A stretch of 64,000 bases of DNA from Candidatus Rifleibacterium amylolyticum (lineage in GTDB: Bacteria; Muiribacteriota; Ozemobacteria; Ozemobacterales; Ozemobacteraceae): positions 120,207 to 184,206 of the forward strand of contig JAACJG010000010.1 in the NCBI GenBank assembly GCA_009917695.1, given 5' to 3'. Shown here piece after piece: positions 17,316-26,779 of the stretch (positions are counted from its first letter, which is position 1; the number at the start of each line of letters is the position of its first letter). The position numbers and the translations under genes were made by a program. The notes under the pieces are model-generated. The model did no database searches and was not told the origin of the DNA. It saw only the letters and a list, made by a program, of their open reading frames with translations.

Positions 17316-20300
17316 CAGTTGCCCCCGTAGATGTTGAGCGACTTGAAGTAGTCATTCAGCATTGGCTTGTAGGCCTCGGGAAATTCTTCCTTGAGATCGC
17401 CGAGAAAGTCGCGGCTCAAATCGCGCGTATCGCTGCCGATTTCGCCGAGCGGTTTGTCTGGTTGCTGCTGCTTGATCACTTCGGCCTGACGGGCTTTGCG
17501 TTCTTCGCTTTCTTCGTCACGGTCTTTGATTGCTTTCTGGGCACGCAGCATGCGATCGTATATCGATTTCTGTCTTTCGGTTACCTTGCGCCGCAGTTCG
17601 GGGTCGAGAATCTCGGTTTCGAGGTCTTTCATATCGTCGATGACATCATCGAGCCGGCCGAGTGAGTTCATCTGCTGACGACTCTCACGCATGAGCTGTT
17701 CAAGAGCCTCTCTGATTTTGCGCTGCTCCATGGCCATACGCTGTAGTTCCTGCATTGTCTGCTGGTTCTGCGGCGACATCTGACGTTGCATCATCTGCTG
17801 ATAAAGGCTGAGCTGACGTCTTGTCAGATCTTTAAACTGCTGCAGTGCGTCCATCGGGTTCGATGATCCGGATGAGCCCGACTGATCCTGAGCCTTCATC
17901 AGCTCTATCGCGAGCTGGTTGAACCGTCTGACGATTTCGAGCTGATCTTCACGGGATGAGCTGAGAGCACGGTCTTCGAGGTTTTTAACTATGGCCGAAA
18001 ACAGTGGCTGAGTGCCATTTATGGGTTCGATGGCAGCTGGATCCACCGCAAAACTGCTTCTTACATACTGTTCGAGATCATTGGCAAGTTCGTTGCCCTG
18101 TTGCTTAACCAGCACCTGCAGCACCGAAACCTGATCGATCAGACCCTCGATCTCTGGTCGCTGCCCGCGCATGAACTGTTCTGGCAGTTCAGAAATTTCG
18201 CGATAGAGCATTTCCTGGTCTTTAGATACGCGCAGAGCGCGTCTGATAAAAGCCGAAAGGTCAATCTGCGGCGGTGCACCACCGGAGCATTGCTGGCTGA
18301 TCTGCTCTGAATCTTTTTTGAGGGACTCAAGGAATTTCAGCATATTCTGCTGGTTCTGTTGCGCAGAATCGAGATCTTTTTTCTGCATGTCTTTTTTGAT
18401 ATCTTCGCTGCGCTGCTGATAGTTCTCTTTCTGCATGCGGTCGCGGATGTTCTTAACGTCTTCGAGCAGCGGATTTTGTTGAAAATCATCCTGTTTACGG
18501 TCTTTGGTGATTTCTTCAGACTGTTTCTGCAACTGCTCAAGCTCTTTGCCTATTTTTTCCTGCTGGTCGGCCAGGTCTTTGAGTTGCGATTCTTCTTCGG
18601 CGCTGAGACCTTCCTTTTCCATTTTTTCTTTGAGAGCAGCGGTTTCAGAGGCTATCTGCTCCTGGCGTCTGAGCAGATCTTCGATGGCAAGTGCCAGTGA
18701 ATTGACCTTCTGCTGCTCACGCACCTGTGTCAGCAGATCTATGGTGCGGTCGAGTCCTTTCAGATATTCTTCCATTTTGAAAGCTTCTTCGTATTTTTCA
18801 ATGTCTTTGGGGTCGATTTTGAGGTCTTTAAGGCCTTCTCTGAGCTGCTCCATCATGCGTTTAGTATCTTCATCGAGAACTTCGTTGAGCAGTTCGCTGA
18901 CTTTCTGCATGCGTTCAAGCGCTTCAGGAGAACTGAGCGGGTTGTTTTCCATGTTTTCCTGGAGTTTTTCGAAAGCTTCGAGAATTTCCTTAGCTTCCTG
19001 CTGGCTTTTTTCACCCTGTTCGATGGCCTTTTCGATAGCCTGTGTTGCTTCAAAATCGAGCTTTTCTTCGTGCTTGATCTGCTCGTAAGCTTTCATCAAC
19101 GCTTCGCGGCGCATTTTCTGGTTTTCCATGTACTCTTCGAGCTTCTGATTAACTTCGCCCTGCGACATTTCTTCGCCGCGATACATGTCGTACATCGAGG
19201 GCATGTTGATAAAATAAGTTGGCGTCGTTGCCACGTTGGGCTCTGGTTGACAGGCATCTTCAGCCTGAACGTAATAGCTGACCTTGGTGCCCGGCTGTAG
19301 AGCCAGCGTGTCGAGCATCCAGGGAAACTCGACTTCATATTCCGGCACCGGCTTGAAATTTGGCTTGAGATTCTGCGGAATCAGCGCATTACGGTCGCCG
19401 ACGCGGTAGTAGAGAATCGTTGCTTTAACGCCGTAATCATCGCGTGCCACCACTTTTATGTCGAGGCGGCGGCTGGTAGGGAATGGCACATCCTGGGCGG
19501 GTTTGAGCAGTTCGATTGTCGGTGCGCCATCATGTGCAGCAGTAATGGTATATGAAACCGGCTTTTCGTTGCGCAGGCCCATCTCATTTTCGAGATAGAC
19601 AGCAAAACTGGTTGTTGTCGCCACTTCGAATTCATAGGTAAAGCTGTTTTGCTTGACTATGTCACAGGTCTGGGTTGCGCCAGGTGTTAGTATAAATCCG
19701 CCGGAAGCAAGATTTTGATCGGCAGTTACTTCGATTTTTACCCGGCTGCCGGCGAGAACTGTCGTGTCGCCTGTGCCTTCAGGCAGCTTGATTGGCTGTG
19801 TCGCAATATAGGATGGTTGAAACAGCGTCAGCTGCATGCTTTTTACCTGAGGTCTCGGCATGACCTTGATCGAGTAGCGTAGAGTGCTGAACTTTTCGCA
19901 GGTAACACGGTAATCAACCGACTCCTGCAGGCTGTTAAGTGTGTAAACGAAGCGGCTTTCGCTGGCAGTTGCATCGGGATACATCTCTACCCGACTTCCC
20001 TCAAGCTTGTCAGGGTCGAACAGTTCAAGAATTATCGGTTCACTTGTCTGTCGCGACGCTCGTGCCGATATTTCGAGACTTTCACCCATGGCTACCAGTG
20101 CGTGCTCTGGACTTACCAGAATTTCAAGAGTAGACCATGGCGCTATTGGCCGCAGCGGAAGAAGCAGACGGGCAGCGCCGGTAAGCACTTCGACCGGTGA
20201 AAGAAAATACCATACCGCTGTCAGCACCATGAAAAACAGCATGGTGAAGGCTGAGCGTCGTCGCGAAAATGCCTTGAGTGAATGTTTTACATCTTCGTGT

Positions 20301-20746
20301 TGCAGTTGTTCAGCGGCCTGAGCAATGGTAATGCGCCGCATGGTTTCGGAAGTGCGGCTGTCGGCAGCGGGTCGCGCGCTGTCACAGAACTCGACCGCAC
20401 TGGACAGGCCTGATTTGAATTTTCCGGTAGTAGCTTCAATTTCGACTGCCAGGCCAGTGCCGGGAGGCGGATGCAGTATCGCTTTGAAGGCATGTACAAG
20501 CCACCACAGCAGCAGCCAGTAAAGTGCCAGCGCCAGCACCCAGCGCACTGCTTCCGACTGCAGCGGCGTGCGCTCTGCCAGCATGAAAACGATAAGCAGC
20601 ATGAAGAACGAAACCAGTGCCCAAAAGGCGCATGACATGACAACGCGCAGCTGGCGCCCGTATTTATATGAGTTCAGCGTCTGTTCGAGCTGGTCGCGGT
20701 GTTGCTGATAGTTTTTGAGCAGCAGGTTCAGGTTTTCGTTATGCAT
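17315..20746 (-). CDS. DUF4175-type membrane protein with long coiled coil
   Basis: The 1143-residue protein has transmembrane helices at about 36-57, 69-88 and 165-184. A beta-rich extracytoplasmic region follows, with Ig-like stretches (VSPEHALVAMGESLEISARA, YRVTCEKF, VSYYVQAEDACQPEPNV). From about residue 500 it is a very long glutamine/glutamate/lysine-rich coiled coil with DLADQQEKIGKELEQLQKQS and MMQRQMSPQNQQTMQELQRM. This matches the DUF4175 family, which occurs next to DUF4159, BatA-like and MoxR genes. Its molecular job is unknown; it may be a periplasm-spanning structural partner of the VWA proteins. GAGG precedes the ATG. Confidence 0.82.
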   Translation of the reverse strand: MHNENLNLLLKNYQQHRDQLEQTLNSYKYGRQLRVVMSCAFWALVSFFMLLIVFMLAERTPLQSEAVRWVLALALYWLLLWWLVHAFKAILHPPPGTGLAVEIEATTGKFKSGLSSAVEFCDSARPAADSRTSETMRRITIAQAAEQLQHEDVKHSLKAFSRRRSAFTMLFFMVLTAVWYFLSPVEVLTGAARLLLPLRPIAPWSTLEILVSPEHALVAMGESLEISARASRQTSEPIILELFDPDKLEGSRVEMYPDATASESRFVYTLNSLQESVDYRVTCEKFSTLRYSIKVMPRPQVKSMQLTLFQPSYIATQPIKLPEGTGDTTVLAGSRVKIEVTADQNLASGGFILTPGATQTCDIVKQNSFTYEFEVATTTSFAVYLENEMGLRNEKPVSYTITAAHDGAPTIELLKPAQDVPFPTSRRLDIKVVARDDYGVKATILYYRVGDRNALIPQNLKPNFKPVPEYEVEFPWMLDTLALQPGTKVSYYVQAEDACQPEPNVATTPTYFINMPSMYDMYRGEEMSQGEVNQKLEEYMENQKMRREALMKAYEQIKHEEKLDFEATQAIEKAIEQGEKSQQEAKEILEAFEKLQENMENNPLSSPEALERMQKVSELLNEVLDEDTKRMMEQLREGLKDLKIDPKDIEKYEEAFKMEEYLKGLDRTIDLLTQVREQQKVNSLALAIEDLLRRQEQIASETAALKEKMEKEGLSAEEESQLKDLADQQEKIGKELEQLQKQSEEITKDRKQDDFQQNPLLEDVKNIRDRMQKENYQQRSEDIKKDMQKKDLDSAQQNQQNMLKFLESLKKDSEQISQQCSGGAPPQIDLSAFIRRALRVSKDQEMLYREISELPEQFMRGQRPEIEGLIDQVSVLQVLVKQQGNELANDLEQYVRSSFAVDPAAIEPINGTQPLFSAIVKNLEDRALSSSREDQLEIVRRFNQLAIELMKAQDQSGSSGSSNPMDALQQFKDLTRRQLSLYQQMMQRQMSPQNQQTMQELQRMAMEQRKIREALEQLMRESRQQMNSLGRLDDVIDDMKDLETEILDPELRRKVTERQKSIYDRMLRAQKAIKDRDEESEERKARQAEVIKQQQPDKPLGEIGSDTRDLSRDFLGDLKEEFPEAYKPMLNDYFKSLNIYGGN

Positions 20747-20753
20747 GCTTGCC

Positions 20754-21440
20754 TCACTGCATCATCACGTAAGCGAGAATGTTGAGAGCCATACGCATGG
20801 CTTTCTCGCGAATTTCGGGAGTATCGACCTTGTGAATACCGGCGTCTTCTAGGCCGTCACCGATATCCGATTCGTAGGTGTAGAGTATCTTCATGCGGCC
20901 TTTGTCGAACAGCGCATAGGCTGCCGGCGGTTTGCCATCATGCTCATGAATCTTGGGCAGGCCCTCAGGGAAGTCATAGACCATTTTGAATATCGCGTGA
21001 TCAGACGGAAGCAGCTCGAATTCACGGTCGGGGTAAATGCGGCGCACCTCGCGTCTGATGAAGCGGTCGATGCCGTAACTGTCGTTAACCCAGAGAAAAC
21101 CGCCGTTGTCGAGGTAATTGAGCAGCGTGTTGATTTCGAAATCGCTGAAGCGCACCTGCCCGTGGCCGGTCAGAAAGAGCATAGGATAACGGAACAGCTC
21201 AGGGTCTGAAACAGATACCGCAATATTTTCTGCCTGGGTTGGCAGGTGCAGGCGCTCTGATGCCTGTTTGAGAAGGTTCGGCATGGAAGTTGGTCCGGTA
21301 TACCAGTCACCGCCGCCGCCGTATTTTACCCGCGGAATGACGGTTCGATCGAAGTCCGCTGCAAAAGCAGCAGATAAGCCGACAAGGCAGATCGAAATAA
21401 TCAGCGAGATTGTAAAATTTTTCTGTTTAAGAGAGGTCAT
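20754..21440 (-). CDS. DUF4159 domain protein, secreted
   Basis: The 228-residue product has a signal peptide (LIISICLVGLSAAFAA) and a single DUF4159 domain. Typical segments are RVKYGGGGDWYTGPTSMPNL, YPMLFLTGHGQVRFSDFEIN, LLNYLDNGGFLWVNDSYGID, LLPSDHAIF and the C-terminal ALNILAYVM. DUF4159 has a glutamine-amidotransferase-like fold without obvious catalytic residues and is a constant member of MoxR/DUF58/VWA clusters. The ATG begins two bases after the TGA of the VWA gene, so it is translated with it. Confidence 0.88.
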   Translation of the reverse strand: MTSLKQKNFTISLIISICLVGLSAAFAADFDRTVIPRVKYGGGGDWYTGPTSMPNLLKQASERLHLPTQAENIAVSVSDPELFRYPMLFLTGHGQVRFSDFEINTLLNYLDNGGFLWVNDSYGIDRFIRREVRRIYPDREFELLPSDHAIFKMVYDFPEGLPKIHEHDGKPPAAYALFDKGRMKILYTYESDIGDGLEDAGIHKVDTPEIREKAMRMALNILAYVMMQ

Positions 21441-21441
21441 A

Positions 21442-23709
21442 TCAGCTTAACCCCCTTATTCTTCGCAGATACCATTCTACCATAGGCAGAAGCAGAAGGA
21501 TAATAAGCAGCAGCCAGCTGTCACGCAGATCGATGCTTTTGCTTTCCAGTTTCTGGCCAGGCTCGGCATCGATAGCGTCAATAATTTTTGCCGCCTGATC
21601 GATGGTTGCAAAGACGCCGCCGGTGTCGCTTGCCAGTTGCATCATCAGACTGCTCTTAACTATTGGCTCATCAAACTCGGCTGTCGACATTTCGATAAGA
21701 ATTTCACTTCTGGCCCGTCCCAGTTCACGGCCCTGGTAGCGTGCCTCGGCTTCGAGCTGGTGCAGCCCTCTAAATGCCGGAACAAACGCGGTTTCGTAAC
21801 AGCCCTTGTCGGAAGTTTCAATACAGGGCAGAGTGGTTTTGCCACCGCGCTCGTCGCTGATGGTCAGACTGACCTGAGCATTAGCCAGCAGCTCGTTCTT
21901 ACTGTTCATTACCCAGACTTTGACATTATTGCCCTGGCCGACATAGCCGCGTGATGATGCAAGTTCAATGCTGACCTGAGCGTCTTCGCGCCGGTTAGCC
22001 AGCCATTTGCACATGTTAACAATCAGGGCCGAATACGGTGCAAATCCTCGATCGGTTGGCACCAGTCGAAAACCTGACGGCCACAATGGCCCGCCACTTA
22101 TCAGGACCACGTTGCCGAGACCGGCACGCGATCTGATCATGAATGGCAGCATATCTGAACTGCTGCGAACGCTTGAATTGATGAGCACTTCACTGCCTGA
22201 TTTGAGTCCGGCGTATTCATAGATGCCTTCAAACTTGGGCAAAGTTGCAAAGAATTCAACGTTTTCTATCGGATCATCGATCAGGCGCAGAAAGTTGTAG
22301 GGAGTTTCAGTTGAAGGCAGCACCAGATTGCCGGGAGTGCCCCGCCAGGTTTCACTGCTGGTGATTACCGGCAGCAGTTTTTCGAATTGTGTCCCTTGAT
22401 AGCCGAGTTCGCTGAAGCTTTTAGATGACGGCATTATCAGAAGACCGAGAGTGCCGGCTTCAACCCGGCGGACAATTTCTTCTTCTACCGGTTTAAGCAT
22501 TGTGTAATCAGCGCCGTATACTATCAATACGTCGGCAATTTTGAGGTCTTCAGCCAGATTCGGGTTACTCACCGCCGCTTCTGGTTTGAGGTCGCGCGAG
22601 CAGGCCCAGCGGTTATCTGCCAGTTTAACCCAGTGAACGCTTCTCGCGTTCGGGTCGGTCAGCAGGGCGTTGCCGATAAATTTCATATCCCATGACAGGC
22701 GACCACTCAAAGCCATTATATTAAGGCGTTCGCGTACAACCTTGAGCAGAAAACCGGTCTGATTGTTTTCGTTTGTCAGCTCGTTCGCAAGCGATGGAAT
22801 CTCGAGTTCGAAGCGAAAGTTGCCTTCTTCTTCACATGGAATATTGAAAGCAAATCCGGCCTTTTCAGTGCCTGAAGCAAAATCAGCCGCTGCTGAAGTG
22901 AAGAATTCGCCATTGCGTTTTACCGTCACGTTCACAGAAGTGGTAGCGATTCGGTGCAGGCTGACTTCGCCGCGCACGCGCACGCTTGAGTTAAGGTAAC
23001 CCTGCGCCGGTGGTCGGGTAAGATGCAGTGCCATGTCGGCGCTTTCGCCTTCCTGGCCGGGTGCGATAAAGTGGACTGGTGTGCGCATATTGGCGAGTGT
23101 CATTGCCGGATTGTCGCCGGTAGTGCTGACGCCATCGCTGATCATGATGATGCCGAGCAGACTGCCTTCGCCGAGATTGCCGATTACATTGCGTGCCGCA
23201 TTGCTGATATCTGTCTGGTTGCCGTCAGGGCTGAAGTTAAACTGTTCGACCTCCTGGCGCGAGACTGGTGAGACATTGTCGGCAAAGCTGAATACTTCAG
23301 GGTATATACTCGTCTTGCTTTCGAGCTTATTAACAAAACCGCTGTCAAATAGCGTTTTAATCTGATCGAGGCGTGACACATCCTTGTGCTTTATGCTCAT
23401 GCTGCGTGAAGTATCGACCATTATCGCGAGCCGGTTGCGCTGAGGCACCAGGCCAGATACGACAAGAACCGGGCCACACATCAGAAAGGCCAGCAGAATC
23501 ACCCAGACAACTCTGATCGCCAGAAGTTGCCGGCGCATTCTGTCATTTATGTTTTTGCCTTCGCAGCGGTAGACCCACCAGGATAGTGGGATCAGGGCGA
23601 TCAGGAGCAATACCAGGCCGGCCCAGCCCCAGGCAAGCGCCAGAGTTGAAGATTCGACTTCCCGAATCGGGCTGAGGCTGTAGCCAAAGAGTCGCAACAG
23701 GTTATGCAT
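21442..23709 (-). CDS. VWA-domain membrane protein of the Bat type
   Basis: The 755-residue protein has two N-terminal transmembrane helices (about 25-47 and 68-92). A von Willebrand A domain follows, with the MIDAS motif in LAIMVDTSRSMS near residue 100 and GIIMISDGVST further on. A middle part (IADVLIVYGADYTML, GTLGLLIMPSS, GNVVLISGGPLWP) resembles a class I glutamine-amidotransferase-like domain, then beta-rich Ig-like stretches and a last transmembrane helix (SWLLLIILLLLPMVEWYL). This layout is typical of the membrane VWA protein paired with BatA in MoxR clusters. The MIDAS suggests metal-dependent binding to a partner in the periplasm. Confidence 0.85.
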   Translation of the reverse strand: MHNLLRLFGYSLSPIREVESSTLALAWGWAGLVLLLIALIPLSWWVYRCEGKNINDRMRRQLLAIRVVWVILLAFLMCGPVLVVSGLVPQRNRLAIMVDTSRSMSIKHKDVSRLDQIKTLFDSGFVNKLESKTSIYPEVFSFADNVSPVSRQEVEQFNFSPDGNQTDISNAARNVIGNLGEGSLLGIIMISDGVSTTGDNPAMTLANMRTPVHFIAPGQEGESADMALHLTRPPAQGYLNSSVRVRGEVSLHRIATTSVNVTVKRNGEFFTSAAADFASGTEKAGFAFNIPCEEEGNFRFELEIPSLANELTNENNQTGFLLKVVRERLNIMALSGRLSWDMKFIGNALLTDPNARSVHWVKLADNRWACSRDLKPEAAVSNPNLAEDLKIADVLIVYGADYTMLKPVEEEIVRRVEAGTLGLLIMPSSKSFSELGYQGTQFEKLLPVITSSETWRGTPGNLVLPSTETPYNFLRLIDDPIENVEFFATLPKFEGIYEYAGLKSGSEVLINSSVRSSSDMLPFMIRSRAGLGNVVLISGGPLWPSGFRLVPTDRGFAPYSALIVNMCKWLANRREDAQVSIELASSRGYVGQGNNVKVWVMNSKNELLANAQVSLTISDERGGKTTLPCIETSDKGCYETAFVPAFRGLHQLEAEARYQGRELGRARSEILIEMSTAEFDEPIVKSSLMMQLASDTGGVFATIDQAAKIIDAIDAEPGQKLESKSIDLRDSWLLLIILLLLPMVEWYLRRIRGLS

Positions 23710-23711
23710 GA

Positions 23712-25850
23712 TTATTCAACCCTCCTGGCAGTCGGAAGATTGGCAAACCAGCTTTCAATAACCGCCAGCAACAGCAATGCCAGCAGCGCAGCACCGCTGA
23801 GATCGTAACCATCGCGCAGCAGTGAGACTTTTTCCTTGACGCTGCTGCCGCGGCCGGGCTCGTGCGCCAGCGGAATGAAACGGGGAATGCGGCGCAGGTT
23901 GATGCGGGCGAGCTGGCTCTCTTCGGCTGGCGGATTGACCGCAAATGCGCTGAGTGTGCGTTTGCCGCCATCGCTGAGTATTTTGTAATAACCGGTCTGA
24001 TCGGTGTCGCGCGTGGTAAAATGCACCAGCCCCTGAGCGCCGGTCTGCGCGGCAAGTTTTAGCTGATTGCCATCAGGCTGTGTGAGTTGCATATCGCGGG
24101 CATCTTCACTGGTGACTGTTGCCGAAACCGGCATGCCAGGTCGGATTGAGCCAATCGCCAGTTCGTTGGCGGTGATCATTGAAATCAGCGTCTGGTGCAG
24201 GAACGGCAGCCAGGTTGGCCGCACCGGCCAGTTGGTCCAGGAAGTATCAGCCGAAAAGGTAACCAGCATCGAGCGCCCGCGCCCGCGCTTTTCTTCGACT
24301 ATGCCGGGCAGGCCATGACTCATGCGGGTAAGAAGCAATGCCATCGGATTCGGGCGGACCTGAAAGAATTCAAAAATCTGGGCGCGCCCGGGATCACCAG
24401 AGCCGTCCTGCGCAAAAATACTGAAAGCCGGATGCCCGACGTCGATATCGGTCATCTGATAACCGACATTTCGGCTGACCGCGTTGCCGACGCGCTTGTA
24501 AATTCTTGCCGGCAACAGATAACCACTGCCAAGATCGTCGATAAGATTTTTGTTATACCATTCAGGCTCGACCCGGTTGCCCAGAAACGTGATCAGGTTG
24601 CCGCCGTTCATGAGATATTCAGACAGGCGTTTGATCAGTTCGGGTTCAAGATGGCGCTGGTTGATCAAGCCGACAACCGCATAGTTGTTGAGGTCGATGT
24701 TCCTGGTTTCTGCGGCACTGCGTGCTTCAACAGCAAAGTTGTTATCTTTGCCGCGATTGAGGGGATTAAGTGCGAAACGCACAAAAATGTCTTCGCGGTT
24801 TTCCGGTTGACCAGGCAGCGAATCAGGCTTGATCAGTAATACCCGGCAAGGTTCGAATACTCTTACCGCGAGGTGGCGCTGGTCATCAAAAGGCATGGCA
24901 TCACCTTGAATTGTTGCTGTGAGTTGATTCATGCCGGTTGTCGTAAAATTGGCCATGATTCGCGTGTCTTTTACCGCATTGGCTTCGACTTCGATCTCTT
25001 CTTCAAGTTTGCGTTCGCCGTTGATAGAAATGGTCACGCGGGCTTTGCGACTGCGCTGTGAATGGTTGGCAAGAGTCACCTTGAGTGGAATCTGGCGGCC
25101 GCTCATGATTACTGGTGCTTCTGCTTCAAGGCCGGTCACCGCCATATTGTCGGGTGCCGTGTCGCCGACTGGAACCATGATCAGATCGATTCCCTGTTCA
25201 ACCTTGGCCAGGTCGTATTTTTCGATAAAAGGTTGCCAGGCCGATTCGGTCATGTCGGTGATCACGTAGATGGCGCGGCGATATGCCTTGAGCGGTGATA
25301 GCAGTTTGAGTGCCGGCAGAATCGAAGAGGCCATATTGGTGCCGGCCATGCTCAGCGGCACATTGCTGATGCTCTTTTTGAGTGTTTCCTGATCCCAGGT
25401 CAGCTGCGGAAAAATAAGGCGGCCCGGGTCGTTGATCAGGCCAACCGTAGCCCGATCGCCCGGCTGCATCTGGTCGAGAATTTCGAGCGCTCTCGCTCTT
25501 GCTGTGTTGAAAACTGAGATGCCCTGATGCGTACAGCCCATCGACATGGAATTATCAAGCAGTACGATAAAAGCAGACGGTGTGTCAGAAGAGCTGCGAG
25601 CACTGGCACTTTGTCCAAGAAAGGGTTTTGCCAGAGACATCACGACTAGAATGATTGCAATGATGCGCAGGGTCATCAGCAGCAGGTTGCGTATTTTCTT
25701 GCGCCGTGCCACGAATTCGACTGAGAGTCTGATCAGGCGCAGACTGGGAAAGTCTTTTCTGACAGGGGTTTTGCGATAATAGAGATGAAGGTATATTGGC
25801 ACCGCAATGCCGAGAATCCCGAGCAGAAACCATGGGCTGGCGAATGTCAT
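23712..25850 (-). CDS. BatA-like VWA membrane protein
   Basis: The 712-residue protein begins with the N-terminal BatA-type segment FASPWFLLGILGIAVPIYLH followed by a second helix near 58-80 (LLLMTLRIIAIILVVMSLAK). The VWA domain has AFIVLLDNSMSMGC, a complete DxSxS MIDAS. Later parts contain a domain with VGLINQRHLEPELI and YLMNGGNLITFLGNR, similar to the amidotransferase-like region of its downstream neighbour, and a C-terminal transmembrane helix (GAALLALLLLAVIESWFANL). BatA-family proteins partner with MoxR ATPases; the original aerotolerance role is from Bacteroides and need not apply here. TGAGGTGA before the start supports the chosen ATG. Confidence 0.87.
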   Translation of the reverse strand: MTFASPWFLLGILGIAVPIYLHLYYRKTPVRKDFPSLRLIRLSVEFVARRKKIRNLLLMTLRIIAIILVVMSLAKPFLGQSASARSSSDTPSAFIVLLDNSMSMGCTHQGISVFNTARARALEILDQMQPGDRATVGLINDPGRLIFPQLTWDQETLKKSISNVPLSMAGTNMASSILPALKLLSPLKAYRRAIYVITDMTESAWQPFIEKYDLAKVEQGIDLIMVPVGDTAPDNMAVTGLEAEAPVIMSGRQIPLKVTLANHSQRSRKARVTISINGERKLEEEIEVEANAVKDTRIMANFTTTGMNQLTATIQGDAMPFDDQRHLAVRVFEPCRVLLIKPDSLPGQPENREDIFVRFALNPLNRGKDNNFAVEARSAAETRNIDLNNYAVVGLINQRHLEPELIKRLSEYLMNGGNLITFLGNRVEPEWYNKNLIDDLGSGYLLPARIYKRVGNAVSRNVGYQMTDIDVGHPAFSIFAQDGSGDPGRAQIFEFFQVRPNPMALLLTRMSHGLPGIVEEKRGRGRSMLVTFSADTSWTNWPVRPTWLPFLHQTLISMITANELAIGSIRPGMPVSATVTSEDARDMQLTQPDGNQLKLAAQTGAQGLVHFTTRDTDQTGYYKILSDGGKRTLSAFAVNPPAEESQLARINLRRIPRFIPLAHEPGRGSSVKEKVSLLRDGYDLSGAALLALLLLAVIESWFANLPTARRVE

Positions 25851-25854
25851 ATTG

Positions 25855-26766
25855 TCACCTCGCGCTTACGGCCTGCCGACGCGAAAAAAAGCTGCGCAGG
25901 TTCGCTTCGAGAGGCATCGAGGTGTCGGCGATCAGATAATCGATACCGGATTTTCGCAGGGCTGACTTAAAAGTGTTCATCAAGTGCTTGACCCGGCGTA
26001 GATATTCGGTTCGCAGCTGAAAGGCGTCGGTTACAATCTCTGACTCATCTTCAAGGTCATGGAAAATCGTGGTGTCGTCGAATGGAAAGCTGATTTCGTC
26101 GCGATCGAGAACGTGAAAAAGCACGATTTCGTGGCGCCGGGTTCTCAACTGGCGCAGTTTTTGAATGATAACTTCGGCGTTGTCCATCAGATCTGAGAAG
26201 AGTATAAAAATGCCGCGTTTTTTCATGCTTTGCCCGACAAGATCGAGACTGGCGCCGATATTGGTAACTTCGCTGGCTCTGGTGGCTTCAAGTTCGCTGC
26301 AGACAGCCTTGAGATGTGCCATGCCGGTGCGCGGCCTGATCATGCGGCGCAGACCGTTGGCGAAAGTGACGAGGCCAACAGAATCCTGCTGTTTGAGCAT
26401 GAGGTAGGCGAGTGAGGCTGCCAGGGTCGATGCATAATCGATTTTGCTGAGACTGCCCTGACCTTTGTATGACATCGAACCGCTGGTATCCATGACCAGA
26501 TAACCTGAAAGGTTGGTCTCTTCTTCGTGTTCCTTGATGTAAAACTTGTCGGTGCGGCCGTAGACTTTCCAGTCGATATCCTTGAGCGGGTCGCCCGGCA
26601 CATACTGGCGGTATTCAGAAAACTCGACGTTAAAGCCCTTGAACGGACTTTTGTGCAGGCCTTCGACCATGCCCTCGACCACAGTGCGGGCTCGTATTTC
26701 CATTGAGGAAAGCGATGCCAGCAGTTTCGGGTCAAGAAATCGCGATAATCTTCGGGTTTTCTCCAT
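25855..26766 (-). CDS. DUF58 / VWA-like protein, MoxR partner
   Basis: The start is taken as ATG 26766 (AAGG five bases upstream), giving 303 residues; the longer frame to 26916 would run through the moxR gene in another frame. The DUF58 core is clear: SPFKGFNVEFSEYRQYVPGD, LKDIDWKVYGRTDKFYIKEH, and a VWA-like MIDAS strand YLVMDTSGSMSYKG. The protein has no transmembrane segment and is probably cytoplasmic, working with MoxR. It follows moxR by 13 bases, the universal gene order moxR-DUF58 of these clusters. Confidence 0.92.
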   Translation of the reverse strand: MEKTRRLSRFLDPKLLASLSSMEIRARTVVEGMVEGLHKSPFKGFNVEFSEYRQYVPGDPLKDIDWKVYGRTDKFYIKEHEEETNLSGYLVMDTSGSMSYKGQGSLSKIDYASTLAASLAYLMLKQQDSVGLVTFANGLRRMIRPRTGMAHLKAVCSELEATRASEVTNIGASLDLVGQSMKKRGIFILFSDLMDNAEVIIQKLRQLRTRRHEIVLFHVLDRDEISFPFDDTTIFHDLEDESEIVTDAFQLRTEYLRRVKHLMNTFKSALRKSGIDYLIADTSMPLEANLRSFFSRRQAVSAR

Positions 26767-26779
26767 GATAACCTTTGTA